A stretch of DNA of 64,000 nt from Alphaproteobacteria bacterium (GTDB lineage: Bacteria > Pseudomonadota > Alphaproteobacteria > Paracaedibacterales > VGCI01), in NCBI GenBank assembly GCA_019746225.1, contig JAIESE010000012.1:38699-102698 (forward strand), read 5' to 3'. A program made the translations under genes and the position numbers. Below the pieces are notes generated by a model. The model was not told the DNA's origin, searched no databases, and saw only the letters and a program-made list of their open reading frames with translations. Below, piece after piece: positions 16,281 to 25,152 of the stretch; within the stretch, counting starts at the first letter, position 1, and every line of letters starts with the position of its first letter.

Positions 16281-19037
16281 ATGATGACGAAGCTCACACT
16301 GGTTGATGGATCTGGTTATATTTTTCGAGCATTCCACGCTCTGCCCCCATTACGGCGCCCAGATGGTGTGCCTGTGGGTGCTGTTTACGGGTTTTGCACA
16401 ATGTTGTTTAAGACATTGCTGGAAACCAAAACGGATGCCTTGGTGGTTGTGTTTGATGCGGGGCGCCAAACCTTCCGCCAGGAAATTTACGCTGATTATA
16501 AGGCGCATCGTCCGGATCCACCTGAAGATCTGATTCCCCAATTTCAACTCATTCGCGATGCTTGTGCAGCCTTTCATGTGCCCAGTATTGAGGCTGAGGG
16601 ATTTGAGGCAGATGACCTCATCGCGACCTACGCTCAGCACGCGCAAGAGGCGGGGTATGAGGTGTGTATCATTTCTTCCGACAAAGATCTCATGCAATTG
16701 GTGCGCCCTGGCGTCTCGATGCTTGACCCCATTAAGAACCGCACCATTGGGGAGGCGGAAGTCCTGGAAAAATTTGGTGTTCCACCCTCGAAGGTTGTAG
16801 AAGTCCAGGCCCTTGCCGGGGACGCGAGCGATAATGTCCCGGGTGTCCCGGGTATTGGCATTAAAACTGCTGCAGAGCTCATCAACACCTATGGGGATTT
16901 GGAAAGCCTTCTGAGGTGCGCCCATGAAATCAAGCAACCTAAACGACGGGAAGCTCTTATGGAGAATGCTACAAAAGCCCGTATTTCTCGTCAGCTTGTT
17001 TCGTTGCGCCATGATACGCCGCTTCCCCTTGCTCTGCCTGATTTAAAAGTTCGCCCCTTGGATCAAATGGTCCTCAATACATTCTTGCGCACCCAGGGGT
17101 TTAACAGCCTGATCGCACGGATTGATCGGCAGAACACAGTTGTAGCCCCGGCAGGTACTCAAGAGCTTCCGGGCTTCTCCATGGCTCAAACGCCGCAACT
17201 TCAAACCACCTATGAGACAGTGACGACGCTGGAAGCTTTGACCCGCTGGATTGATAAAGCCATGGAATCCCCCATCATCGCCATTGATTGCGAAACCACG
17301 TCCTTAAATGCGGTTGAGGCGACCTTGGTGGGGCTTTCTCTGGCTATCAATAAAGATCAAGCATGTTATATTCCCGTCGCCCATCAAGCAAGTACGCCTC
17401 AGCTCACGAGAGAGGCGGTATTGAGCGCCTTGCAACCGCTTCTCACCCATCCAAGTGTCTTAAAGGTTGGTCATAATTTGAAATATGATCTCGTTGTTTT
17501 GGGTAATTATGGGGTCACGATCTCTCCTCTCACGGATACCATGCTGATGTCTTATGTGCTAGATGGGGGGAGAAATGGACATGGGATGGACGAGCTTGCT
17601 GAGCGTCACCTCGGTTATAAAACCATTAAGTTTGCTGATGTTTGTGGTACTGGAAAGGCGATGAAAACTTTTGATCATGTGCCCCTCGATCAAGCAACAG
17701 CGTATGCAGCAGAAGATGCCGACATCACGCTTCAGCTCTACCATGTCTTTTATCCCCGATTGATTGCGGAGAAGATGGTTCACGTGTTTGAGCGCCTGGA
17801 GCGCCCCCTTGTTCCTGTTATTGCGGCGATGGAGCGCCAAGGTATTCGGGTAGATCGTTTGCTTCTGGATCGTTTAGGTCAAGAATTTTCTGACCAAATG
17901 GTGCAATTGGAAACATCTATTTATCAGCTGGCAGGGCGGGTGTTTAATGTGGGATCACCAAAGCAGCTTGGCGAAATTTTGTTTGATGAGTTGAATCTCT
18001 CCATGTCTCCTCCTGCGGAGGGGACTCAAAAAGTAAAGTCGCCAAAGAAGACAAAGACGGGGGCATATGTAACTGATGTTGATGTTCTTGAGACCCTGGC
18101 CGCGCAAGGTCATGACTTGCCTGTGCGGGTGTTGGAATGGCGAGGTCTTTCAAAATTGAAATCGACTTATGTGGATGGATTGATAGCGGCCGCGTCCCCC
18201 AAAACCAGCCGTGTTCACACATCTTATGCATTAGCAGGAACATCAACAGGGCGTCTTTCCTCATCGGATCCGAATCTCCAAAACATTCCTGTTCGTACCG
18301 AAAATGGCCGTAAGATTCGGCAGGCTTTTGTGACGGATGCGGGGAAACGTCTGGTCTCCCTTGATTATTCTCAAATTGAGTTGCGCCTACTGGCCCACAT
18401 GGCGGAGGTGCCGGCTCTCGTTGAGGCATTTCGCAAAGGCCTTGATATTCACACCATCACAGCGTCCACGATGTTTGGCGTTTCCCCGGATCATATCGAT
18501 GGCACCTTAAGGCGCAAAGCAAAAGCCATCAACTTTGGCATTATCTATGGAATCAGCGCATTTGGCCTTGCAAATCAACTGGGTATACCTCAAGGGGAAG
18601 CTGCCGCTTATATCAAGAAGTATTTTGAGACCTATCCCGGGATTCAAGATTACATGGAACGGTGCAAAGAGCTTGCTCGCCGACAAGGCTATGTCCAAAC
18701 ACTGTGGGGTCGAAAATGTTATACGATGGGGATTCAAGACAATAACCCGGTTGCTCGTCAATTTGCGGAACGTCAGGCCATCAATGCCCCGTTGCAGGGA
18801 AGCAATGCAGACATTATTAAACGGGCGATGATTCACATTCCCCCTCTCTTGAGTGATTTGAATTCAAAGACTTGTATGCTTCTGCAAGTTCACGATGAAC
18901 TGGTTTTTGAAGTCCCGGAAAGCGAGTTGGAGACAACCGTTCCAGAGCTCAAAAAGCTAATGGAGAATGTCCTGGTCCTAAAAGTGCCCCTTGTTGTGGG
19001 TGTTGGGATTGGGAACAACTGGGATGAGGCTCACTGA
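16281..19037 (+). CDS. polA: DNA polymerase I
   Basis: A 918-residue family A polymerase with three domains. The N-terminal 5'-3' exonuclease (about 1-290) has EGFEADDLIAT and GDASDNVPGVPGIG. The 3'-5' proofreading domain (about 320-500) keeps its acidic residues (IAIDCETTSLNA, HNLKYDL, DADITLQLY), so it looks active. The polymerase domain has motif A LDYSQIELRLLAHM, motif B RRKAKAINFGIIYGI and motif C VHDELVFE. It fills gaps and removes RNA primers. Normal length and intact. It is followed by a palindromic dispersed repeat rather than a simple terminator. Confidence 0.99.
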   Translation: MMTKLTLVDGSGYIFRAFHALPPLRRPDGVPVGAVYGFCTMLFKTLLETKTDALVVVFDAGRQTFRQEIYADYKAHRPDPPEDLIPQFQLIRDACAAFHVPSIEAEGFEADDLIATYAQHAQEAGYEVCIISSDKDLMQLVRPGVSMLDPIKNRTIGEAEVLEKFGVPPSKVVEVQALAGDASDNVPGVPGIGIKTAAELINTYGDLESLLRCAHEIKQPKRREALMENATKARISRQLVSLRHDTPLPLALPDLKVRPLDQMVLNTFLRTQGFNSLIARIDRQNTVVAPAGTQELPGFSMAQTPQLQTTYETVTTLEALTRWIDKAMESPIIAIDCETTSLNAVEATLVGLSLAINKDQACYIPVAHQASTPQLTREAVLSALQPLLTHPSVLKVGHNLKYDLVVLGNYGVTISPLTDTMLMSYVLDGGRNGHGMDELAERHLGYKTIKFADVCGTGKAMKTFDHVPLDQATAYAAEDADITLQLYHVFYPRLIAEKMVHVFERLERPLVPVIAAMERQGIRVDRLLLDRLGQEFSDQMVQLETSIYQLAGRVFNVGSPKQLGEILFDELNLSMSPPAEGTQKVKSPKKTKTGAYVTDVDVLETLAAQGHDLPVRVLEWRGLSKLKSTYVDGLIAAASPKTSRVHTSYALAGTSTGRLSSSDPNLQNIPVRTENGRKIRQAFVTDAGKRLVSLDYSQIELRLLAHMAEVPALVEAFRKGLDIHTITASTMFGVSPDHIDGTLRRKAKAINFGIIYGISAFGLANQLGIPQGEAAAYIKKYFETYPGIQDYMERCKELARRQGYVQTLWGRKCYTMGIQDNNPVARQFAERQAINAPLQGSNADIIKRAMIHIPPLLSDLNSKTCMLLQVHDELVFEVPESELETTVPELKKLMENVLVLKVPLVVGVGIGNNWDEAH

Positions 19038-19112
19038 GTGAGGTGTTGAGTGATCAGTATAGTTCTGCCTAGGTGAGAATGGAAAGAGTAAGTGAATCAA
19101 AAATTAAGTTAA

Positions 19113-19268
19113 GTCATTGCGAGGAGCGCATGCGACGAAGCAATCCAGGGGTAGTAGGAGCGACCCAAGTGCGTTTAGGATTTCAGGAAAATTAATGGCT
19201 TGTCTTTGGCCCCTGGATCGCTTCCTCGTTCGCCTCCGCAAAGCTGCGGCTTAACTCCTCGCGATGAC
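19113..19268. repeat. Dispersed inverted repeat, GTCATTGCGAGGAG family, copy 1
   Basis: Outer arms GTCATTGCGAGGAG and CTCCTCGCGATGAC enclose inner arms GAAGCAATCCAGGGG and CCCCTGGATCGCTTC. A second copy with the same outer arms but a different centre is at 59315-59472. It fills the gap between convergent polA and infC and would form a long hairpin in either transcript. No coding sequence is supported here. Confidence 0.8.
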
Positions 19269-19315
19269 GTCATTGTTTAAATCACAAAAAATAATGAACT
19301 CATCAAGCCCCTATC

Positions 19316-19852
19316 TTACTTCGGGACGAGGACCATGATCATTTGTTTGCCTTCTAAACGCGGCATTTGTTCGACTTTGGCAGTTTCTTCAAAAAGTTCA
19401 CGAAGGCGCGTTAAAACTTGCATGCCAATTTCATGGTGAGAAATTTCCCGCCCCCGAAAGCGCATCGTAATTTTGACTTTGTCCCCATCTTCAATGAATC
19501 TTTTAATTGATCGACATTTCACCTGAAAGTCATTTTCATTGATTCCTGGTCGCATCTGAATTTCTTTGATTTCGACAATTTTTTGATTTTTCTTTGCTTC
19601 AGCCTTCTTCTTCTGTTGCTCATATTTATATTTGCCATAATCAAGAATTTTGCAAACCGGAGGATCAGCATTGGGAGAGACTTCGACAAGATCAAGACCA
19701 GCAGCTTGGGCCATTTGTATGCCTTCAAAGCGAGTTATCACCCCGATCATTTCCCCATTTTCATCAACCAAACGTACTTTGGGAGCGGTAATCTCTCCAT
19801 TGACGCGGGGGCCATCTTTTGAGGTTGTCGGTTCATTTGGTAAACGTGCTAT
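19316..19852 (-). CDS. infC: Translation initiation factor IF-3, apparent AUA start
   Basis: A 178-residue IF-3, which binds the 30S subunit, checks start-codon pairing and prevents premature subunit joining. Both domains are present: RVNGEITAPKVRLVDENGE and DPPVCKILDYGKYKYE (N-domain), a Lys-rich linker, and EIQMRPGINENDFQVK with KVKITMRFRGREISHHEIG (C-domain). The only upstream in-frame ATGs would add a hydrophobic tail unlike any IF-3. A perfect AAGGAG lies six bases before an ATA codon at 19852-19850, followed by Ala-Arg-Leu-Pro-Asn-Glu, exactly where IF-3 should begin. Non-canonical start codons underlie IF-3 autoregulation in E. coli (AUU), so an AUA start is plausible. The true length fits E. 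coli IF-3 (180). Confidence 0.93.
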   Translation of the reverse strand: MARLPNEPTTSKDGPRVNGEITAPKVRLVDENGEMIGVITRFEGIQMAQAAGLDLVEVSPNADPPVCKILDYGKYKYEQQKKKAEAKKNQKIVEIKEIQMRPGINENDFQVKCRSIKRFIEDGDKVKITMRFRGREISHHEIGMQVLTRLRELFEETAKVEQMPRLEGKQMIMVLVPK

Positions 19853-20076
19853 AGTGATCTCCTTAATGATTATAAAATGATATATCGTTACTATTAACAC
19901 AATGGTTATCATATGGTCTAGACTTTGCAAGAAAAAAGATCAAGGAAATAGTTCATCGCAGGGTTAATTCTCCCACTTCTTTAAAATTATTAAAAAATTT
20001 TATCTAACCCCGTTGCTCTGCCCCTCACTTCATCCTATGATTGATATATGAATGACTAAATTTTGGGTATGAGATC

Positions 20077-20778
20077 ATGATTATCACTTGTCCGTCGTGT
20101 CAAAAAAAATACCTTATTGAGAACGACGCAATGCCCGAAAAGGGCCGTCAGGTTCGCTGTGGTGACTGTGGCAATGTTTGGTGGCAAGAAGCGCAAGAAA
20201 TGTTGGTGTTAGACCCAAGAAGAGAGGGAGTCCTTGAAAAAGAACGGATCTCTCACAACGTAAATCCCGGTCTCAATATATTAGAAAAGTCGTTGGCTGA
20301 TGAAGAAAGGCCACGGGGTTTAAAAGCTTTTATTCATAGGTTTTATTTAGATTGGTTCGTTATTGTTACGGCTATCGGTATTGTTGGTTTTGTGACTTAT
20401 CGTGAACGGGCGACCCTGTTTGACCATGCCCCGAGTTTAAAGCGTGTCCTTAATCCCCGCGTCGGCGGAAATCCAGCTGCAGCTGGGCCAGGTCTTATTG
20501 TTCAAGGCATCAATTATGATGCAACCCATCATAATAATGTGCCGCATCTTCTCGTCACGGGAGAGATCGTCAATGTTTCGTCACAATCTGTATCCATTCC
20601 CCCTTTGACCATAACAATTTCTGGTAAAAACAATGGTCAAGTGATGAAACCAAAATCCCATTCGTGGCAGCACGCCAATAAGGGCGAAGAATTACTTCCC
20701 GGCGGGCGTCTTCCCTTTCAAACCATTACAACCCACCCCGGTTGGTCCACGATTGATAAGATTGATGTGAGTTATTAA
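20077..20778 (+). CDS. Zinc-ribbon, single-pass membrane protein
   Basis: A 233-residue protein. The N-terminus is an MJ0042-type zinc ribbon (ITCPSCQKKYLIEND...VRCGDCGNVWWQ), with two CxxC pairs about 20 residues apart. A charged linker is followed by one membrane helix near residues 92-110 (LDWFVIVTAIGIVGFVTY) and a beta-rich C-terminal domain, probably periplasmic. This architecture (zinc ribbon, helix, DUF3426-like domain) is frequent in proteobacteria, with unknown function. It is flanked by infC (divergent) and hldE. No strong ribosome-binding site is visible. Confidence 0.8.
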   Translation: MIITCPSCQKKYLIENDAMPEKGRQVRCGDCGNVWWQEAQEMLVLDPRREGVLEKERISHNVNPGLNILEKSLADEERPRGLKAFIHRFYLDWFVIVTAIGIVGFVTYRERATLFDHAPSLKRVLNPRVGGNPAAAGPGLIVQGINYDATHHNNVPHLLVTGEIVNVSSQSVSIPPLTITISGKNNGQVMKPKSHSWQHANKGEELLPGGRLPFQTITTHPGWSTIDKIDVSY

Positions 20779-20914
20779 AAGAGGGGTGGATAAATTACCC
20801 TTTCTCCAGATGCTTCTGTAAGGATGAGCGCGAATTAACATTATAAGTTGAAAAAACACGACTGATCGTTTAAGTAGAAGCAGAAGCTAACATAATAGAA
20901 ACGATCTTAACGTC

Positions 20915-22372
20915 ATGAAAATATTTGATATCTCTTTTGAAAACGCCCATGTCTTGTGTTTAGGCGACCTGATGTTGGATCGCTTTGTTTATGGTTCTGT
21001 GGATCGCATTTCCCCAGAAGCACCCGTGCCTGTTCTTAGAATCAATCGTGATTTCTATGCGCTCGGTGGTGCAGGCAATGTGGTGCGAAATTTATCTGCC
21101 CTTGGATGTCCGACAACGTTTGTTGGGATTATTGGCAAAGATGATGCGGGACAGAAGACAAAAGACCTCCTTGCAACTTTACCTCTCGTCGATGCACAGC
21201 TGACAGGAGAAGGTCGTACACCCGTGAAGTCTCGATTCATTTCAAACGCTCAGCAGCTTTTAAGGGTGGATGAGGAAGTGGTTTTAGAGCCCTCAGCGGC
21301 AACTGTAGAGGCCCTAAAAGCCATGGTCACAGACCAATTACCGCGGGCTCAGGTGGTCATTTTATCGGATTATGGTAAAGGATCTCTTCCCCCTGAACTT
21401 TGTCAATTTGTGATTCAAGCAGCAAAAGCAGCGGGAATCCCCGTCATTGTCGATCCCAAAGGTCAAGACTACGCCCGTTATGAAGGTGCAACCCTCCTGA
21501 CGCCGAATGAAAAGGAGTTGCGGGAAGTCACGCCAGGATCGATCACTTCCGATCAAGATGTTGTTCAGGCCTTGCAACGTCTCAAAGATCTCCATCAATT
21601 TGAGTCTGTTATGGTAACGCGTGGTGCAAAAGGCATGACATTGCTCACTTCTTCTGGGCCTGGTTCTAAAGCAGAACCCGTTCATATCCCAACGCAAGCC
21701 CGCGAGATTTTTGATGTATCCGGCGCTGGAGATACCGTCATCGCAACACTATCGGCTGCGATCAGCTCCGGCCATTCTATGGAGGATTCGGCTCGACTCG
21801 CAAATGTGGCCGCTGGAATCGTGGTTGGCAAAGTTGGAACGGCCGTCGTGACCCAAGATGAGTTGGCCGCCGCTGCCCTAAAGGCTGAGACGCTGGCGCC
21901 GTGCAGGATCATGACTTTAGAAGAGGCCAATCACCAAGCCCAAATCTGGCGTCGAAAAGGGTATACGGTCGGCTTCACCAATGGGTGCTTTGACCTTCTC
22001 CATTTAGGCCATCTGTTCTCCTTAGAGGAATGTAAAAAAGCGTGTGATCGTCTCATCGTGGGGCTCAATACAGATTCGTCTATCAAAAAATTAAAAGGGG
22101 AGAGCCGCCCCATTCAAGCTGAAATTGTCCGAGCTCATGTTCTGGCCGCGTTAGAGTATGTCGATGCGGTCATTTTGTTTGAAGATGACACCCCTTTAAG
22201 ACTTATTGAAACCCTTCTTCCGGACATGCTTTTCAAAGGCGCGGATTATACAATCGACAGGGTTGTGGGCGCTGATGTGGTTATGCTGAATGGTGGTAAA
22301 GTTCACCTCATCGACCTCAAACCCGGCTATAGCACGACGGCGACGGTCGAGAAGCTTCAAAAGAGTGGGTGA
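20915..22372 (+). CDS. hldE: Bifunctional heptose-7-phosphate kinase / heptose-1-phosphate adenylyltransferase
   Basis: A 485-residue two-domain enzyme of the ADP-heptose pathway for lipopolysaccharide inner core. The N-terminal ribokinase-like domain (about 1-320) shows GDLMLDRFVYG, the substrate-side GGAGNVVRNLSALG and the catalytic FDVSGAGDT. The C-terminal cytidylyltransferase-like domain (about 345-485) has TNGCFDLLHLGHL, GLNTDSSIKKLKG and a KPGYSTT end. gmhA, the first enzyme of the same pathway, is at 49242. Together they imply a heptose-containing LPS core. The gmhB phosphatase is not in the window. Confidence 0.97.
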   Translation: MKIFDISFENAHVLCLGDLMLDRFVYGSVDRISPEAPVPVLRINRDFYALGGAGNVVRNLSALGCPTTFVGIIGKDDAGQKTKDLLATLPLVDAQLTGEGRTPVKSRFISNAQQLLRVDEEVVLEPSAATVEALKAMVTDQLPRAQVVILSDYGKGSLPPELCQFVIQAAKAAGIPVIVDPKGQDYARYEGATLLTPNEKELREVTPGSITSDQDVVQALQRLKDLHQFESVMVTRGAKGMTLLTSSGPGSKAEPVHIPTQAREIFDVSGAGDTVIATLSAAISSGHSMEDSARLANVAAGIVVGKVGTAVVTQDELAAAALKAETLAPCRIMTLEEANHQAQIWRRKGYTVGFTNGCFDLLHLGHLFSLEECKKACDRLIVGLNTDSSIKKLKGESRPIQAEIVRAHVLAALEYVDAVILFEDDTPLRLIETLLPDMLFKGADYTIDRVVGADVVMLNGGKVHLIDLKPGYSTTATVEKLQKSG

Positions 22373-22410
22373 GTTATTCTCATAAGAAAGAGATTCTTAT
22401 GATGCTGCAC

Positions 22411-22585
22411 ACCCCTCACCTATCAACTCGCTTTGCTCGTTGCTGACCTCTCCCACAAGGGGAGAGGTAATAACAGCCACTTTTCTCATATTTCAGAGAT
22501 CCACTATTTAGTAACTCGTGCATTTTTACCTCTCCCCTTGTGGGAGAGGTCGCTGATGAGCAGCGCGAAGAAGCGGGTGAGGGGT
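22411..22585. repeat. CCTCTCCC-core dispersed inverted repeat, two-core copy
   Basis: Outer ends ACCCCTCACC and GGGTGAGGGGT. Inside each end is the core CCTCTCCCACAAGGGGAGAGG or its complement, in opposite orientation, separated by about 60 bases of unique sequence. Same family as the copies at 50216 and 53012. It lies in the 386-base gap after hldE; the rest of that gap has no supported gene. No transposase is nearby, so it resembles a miniature non-autonomous element. Confidence 0.8.
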
Positions 22586-22758
22586 TTATGGCCAAAATTC
22601 ACTGGGAACTATGACGTCGAGTGAATTATTTATTCTGGAAAAATTTTTTAAGCAAACATAACGAAGCTATGGTTTAACTTCTCGCAATTCCCTGTTTGCA
22701 ATCATTCACAAAATTCATCACCTTACGTGGGTTTCCCAATAATGCTATAGTCAGGCCT

Positions 22759-23469
22759 ATGGCCTATGACGTTGTGAATTTTACGGAGTTTTATTCGACC
22801 CCCCTTGGGCAGGCCGCAGGGCACCAGATCCAGGGGTGTATCCATCATATGTGGCCGGATCTTTCCGGACAGACTTTGTTGGGACTGGGGTATGCGCTTC
22901 CCTATTTGGATTTTTACCTGAAACCTTCCGAAAATATCATTGCTTTAATGCCTGCGCAGCGAGGCGTTGTGTTGTGGCCGGATAATGGGAACTCTCGCAT
23001 TGCGCTTATTGAAGAGGGGTGTTTGCCTTTGCCCGATGAATCTGTGGATCGTATCTTGATGATCCACACCCTTGAACATACGGAACAACCGCGCCAACTC
23101 TTGCGAGAAGCTTGGCGAGTGTTGAGAGGGCAGGGGCGGTTGTTGATCATTGTTCCCAACCGGCGTAGCATGTGGGCGCATCTTGACAGCACGCCCTTTG
23201 GGCATGGACAGCCCTATACCATGACCCAGCTAACCACCTTGTTGAAGAGTAACCTGTTTACGCCTGTGTCGACCAAGCGCGCGTTGTATATGGTTCCGAG
23301 CCAATCCCGTCTGATGATGGCGTGTGCGCCTTTCTTGGATAAGATTGGCAATCAGGTTTTGCAAAAATTTTCAGGGATCGTGTGCGTTGAGGCGATGAAG
23401 CAAGTTTATGCGGGAACGCCCATGCGCGCTCTAAAACCCGTTCCTGCCCCAAAGCTTGTTGGGGCTTAA
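22759..23469 (+). CDS. SAM-dependent class I methyltransferase
   Basis: A 236-residue protein starting at ATG 22759 (MAYDVVNFTEFY); the longer frame adds an unconvincing N-terminus. The fold is a type 11 methyltransferase: a degenerate motif I (QTLLGLGYALPYL), then LPLPDESVDRILMIHTLEHTEQ and REAWRVLRGQGRLLIIVPNRRSMWA. These give the acidic loop, the His-Thr-Leu-Glu-His strand and the post-motif III strand. The N-terminal FYSTPLGQAAG is seen in a group of alphaproteobacterial methyltransferases of unknown substrate. The 3' end overlaps the convergent DUF2125-like gene by four bases. Confidence 0.82.
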   Translation: MAYDVVNFTEFYSTPLGQAAGHQIQGCIHHMWPDLSGQTLLGLGYALPYLDFYLKPSENIIALMPAQRGVVLWPDNGNSRIALIEEGCLPLPDESVDRILMIHTLEHTEQPRQLLREAWRVLRGQGRLLIIVPNRRSMWAHLDSTPFGHGQPYTMTQLTTLLKSNLFTPVSTKRALYMVPSQSRLMMACAPFLDKIGNQVLQKFSGIVCVEAMKQVYAGTPMRALKPVPAPKLVGA

Positions 23470-24281
23470 GATTTCCCCACTTTAAACAAGGGGACCGGAC
23501 CTAAGAACACTTCCCCATCCTCGATTTTCAAAGGCAATGTGAGGTCATGAAGCCCAATTTTACCTAAAAATTCGCTGCCCGCTGTAACAAGGCCCGCTTG
23601 TGATGCATCAATAACGCCAGCGGTCACCAATTCCTTCAACATCTTATCGATATTTCGGATTTTCACATCCATTTTACCGTGGATTGGTGCTTTCGTATCA
23701 ATAGTCCCTTCTCCACTTAACCCAAATTCGATACCATTTGCAAAAAAGAGGTCTGGCGCATCTGTCTTTAGAGAGAGTTGATGACTCCCCATTTCATAAA
23801 GGAAATCAAAAGAGGCGCGGGAGCCCCCGAACTCGAGAAGAGGGAGTTTGGCGTTGATGCCAGTGAGGACGAGCTCTGAGACTTTCACACGTGATCTTAA
23901 CTCTGCGGTGTCCAAAATCCCGCGGGCATCTTGAATGGCCAGCGTCTCGGCGGATTTAACGTCTTGTGCTTGGATATGTGCGAGGCGCCAGTCGCGCCAC
24001 CCTTGCCGAATGGTAACCGTCGTAGCGGCAAGAGGTGTTCCAGACACATTGACATGAAAATTCTTTAAAATCAGATGACTTTGAAGGAATGGCCAGATTG
24101 AGATGGACATCGAATCAAGAGTTATCACCCCTTGTGAAAGAGCAATTTCATTTTCCAGGGTTCTTTTTAAAATGAAGTGTTTGCCAAAATCAAAGGCGAT
24201 GGTCAGAAGGAGGATTGCCAGGAGGGACTTGACAATGCGCCCTCCCCAAGTTGCATTGCTTTGGTTTTGTTTGGATGACAT
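23466..24281 (-). CDS. DUF2125-like envelope protein
   Basis: A 271-residue protein with one N-terminal membrane helix (SLLAILLLTIAFDFGKHFI) and a long beta-rich periplasmic part. The repeated short strands and the C-terminal LPLKIEDGEVFLGPVPLFK are typical of DUF2125/AsmA-like proteins of alphaproteobacteria, which are suspected to act in envelope lipid traffic or assembly. It follows plsC on the same strand with a 9-base gap, so the two are probably co-transcribed, which fits an envelope role. The family call is by pattern and moderately sure; the function is inferred. Confidence 0.68.
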   Translation of the reverse strand: MSSKQNQSNATWGGRIVKSLLAILLLTIAFDFGKHFILKRTLENEIALSQGVITLDSMSISIWPFLQSHLILKNFHVNVSGTPLAATTVTIRQGWRDWRLAHIQAQDVKSAETLAIQDARGILDTAELRSRVKVSELVLTGINAKLPLLEFGGSRASFDFLYEMGSHQLSLKTDAPDLFFANGIEFGLSGEGTIDTKAPIHGKMDVKIRNIDKMLKELVTAGVIDASQAGLVTAGSEFLGKIGLHDLTLPLKIEDGEVFLGPVPLFKVGKS

Positions 24282-24290
24282 GATCGACTC

Positions 24291-25010
24291 CTAATTTGGT
24301 TTCACCTTATTCAAAGTTTCGCAAGTCATTTCAATGCGGTCAACTAATTTCTCCATAAAATCAGCCCGGGAAAGACCTGGTTGGATGGGCTCTAAGAATT
24401 GAATGGTGATTTGCCCGGGTTGTTTTAAAGGACTGCGACGGCCCCAGAACAAGCCGGAATTGAGTGCAACAGGTACGACGGGTACGCCCAAATCGCGATA
24501 GAGAACACCGACGCCTGCTTGATATTCCGCGGGTTTGCCGGGAATGCTGCGTGTCCCTTCGGGATAAATAATAAGGGGGCGACCTTGCGCGGTGATCCGC
24601 CGTGCACCGTTGATCAGACTTTTTAAGGCACTGGCCCCTGCACCCCGATCAATGATCACCATTCCCATGCGCCAGAAATATAGATTGATCAGCGGAATCC
24701 ACATCAACTCACGCTTTAAGGCGTAGCAAGGGCGGTTAACAAGAATATGGAAAATGAGAGTTTCCCAAGCGGATTCATGCTTGCAGGCAACGATACAAGG
24801 TCCTTTCGGGAGATTTTCCAACCCTTCAACGCGATAGGTGAGTCCCACAATGGTTCTCAAGAGTCCCATGGACACATGAACCCAAACACGCCCGGCCCAA
24901 AAGATCACCTTTTGTGGCAGGAGCATCAAGGGCAAAAACAGAATCATTAGGATGAAAGATGCGATATAAAATGACGCATCAAATATAAATGACCGTAAAA
25001 ATCTTATCAT
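24291..25010 (-). CDS. plsC: 1-acyl-sn-glycerol-3-phosphate acyltransferase
   Basis: A 239-residue membrane enzyme that acylates lysophosphatidic acid to phosphatidic acid. Two N-terminal hydrophobic stretches (residues 10-55) anchor it. The acyltransferase block I reads CKHESAWET, an HX4E variant of the usual HX4D that is common in alphaproteobacterial PlsC. Block III is YPEGTRS and block IV VPVVPVALNSG. All are in the expected order. It heads a two-gene minus-strand unit with the DUF2125-like gene. pgsA at 28789 acts downstream in the same phospholipid pathway. Confidence 0.94.
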   Translation of the reverse strand: MIRFLRSFIFDASFYIASFILMILFLPLMLLPQKVIFWAGRVWVHVSMGLLRTIVGLTYRVEGLENLPKGPCIVACKHESAWETLIFHILVNRPCYALKRELMWIPLINLYFWRMGMVIIDRGAGASALKSLINGARRITAQGRPLIIYPEGTRSIPGKPAEYQAGVGVLYRDLGVPVVPVALNSGLFWGRRSPLKQPGQITIQFLEPIQPGLSRADFMEKLVDRIEMTCETLNKVKPN

Positions 25011-25152
25011 GTTGATCCTCTTATATAATGCCCGAATTGTGGGTCAACGGGCCAAAATTTGCAATCTCTTTGTTGCCTGAAAATTAACCCCATTTCCCAA
25101 GAGATTCGTTCCGTCTATACTCAAGTTATTAAATTTCTTAAGGAGGGCTCTC

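Noticed and set aside
19853-19930. Longer infC starting at an upstream start codon near 19930
   Set aside because: It would add 26 mainly hydrophobic residues not found in IF-3 and leaves the perfect Shine-Dalgarno sequence inside the gene.
22433-22624. Small ORF in the gap after hldE
   Set aside because: It lies entirely in the dispersed palindromic repeat, and its product (DLSHKGRGN type) is the translation of the repeat core.
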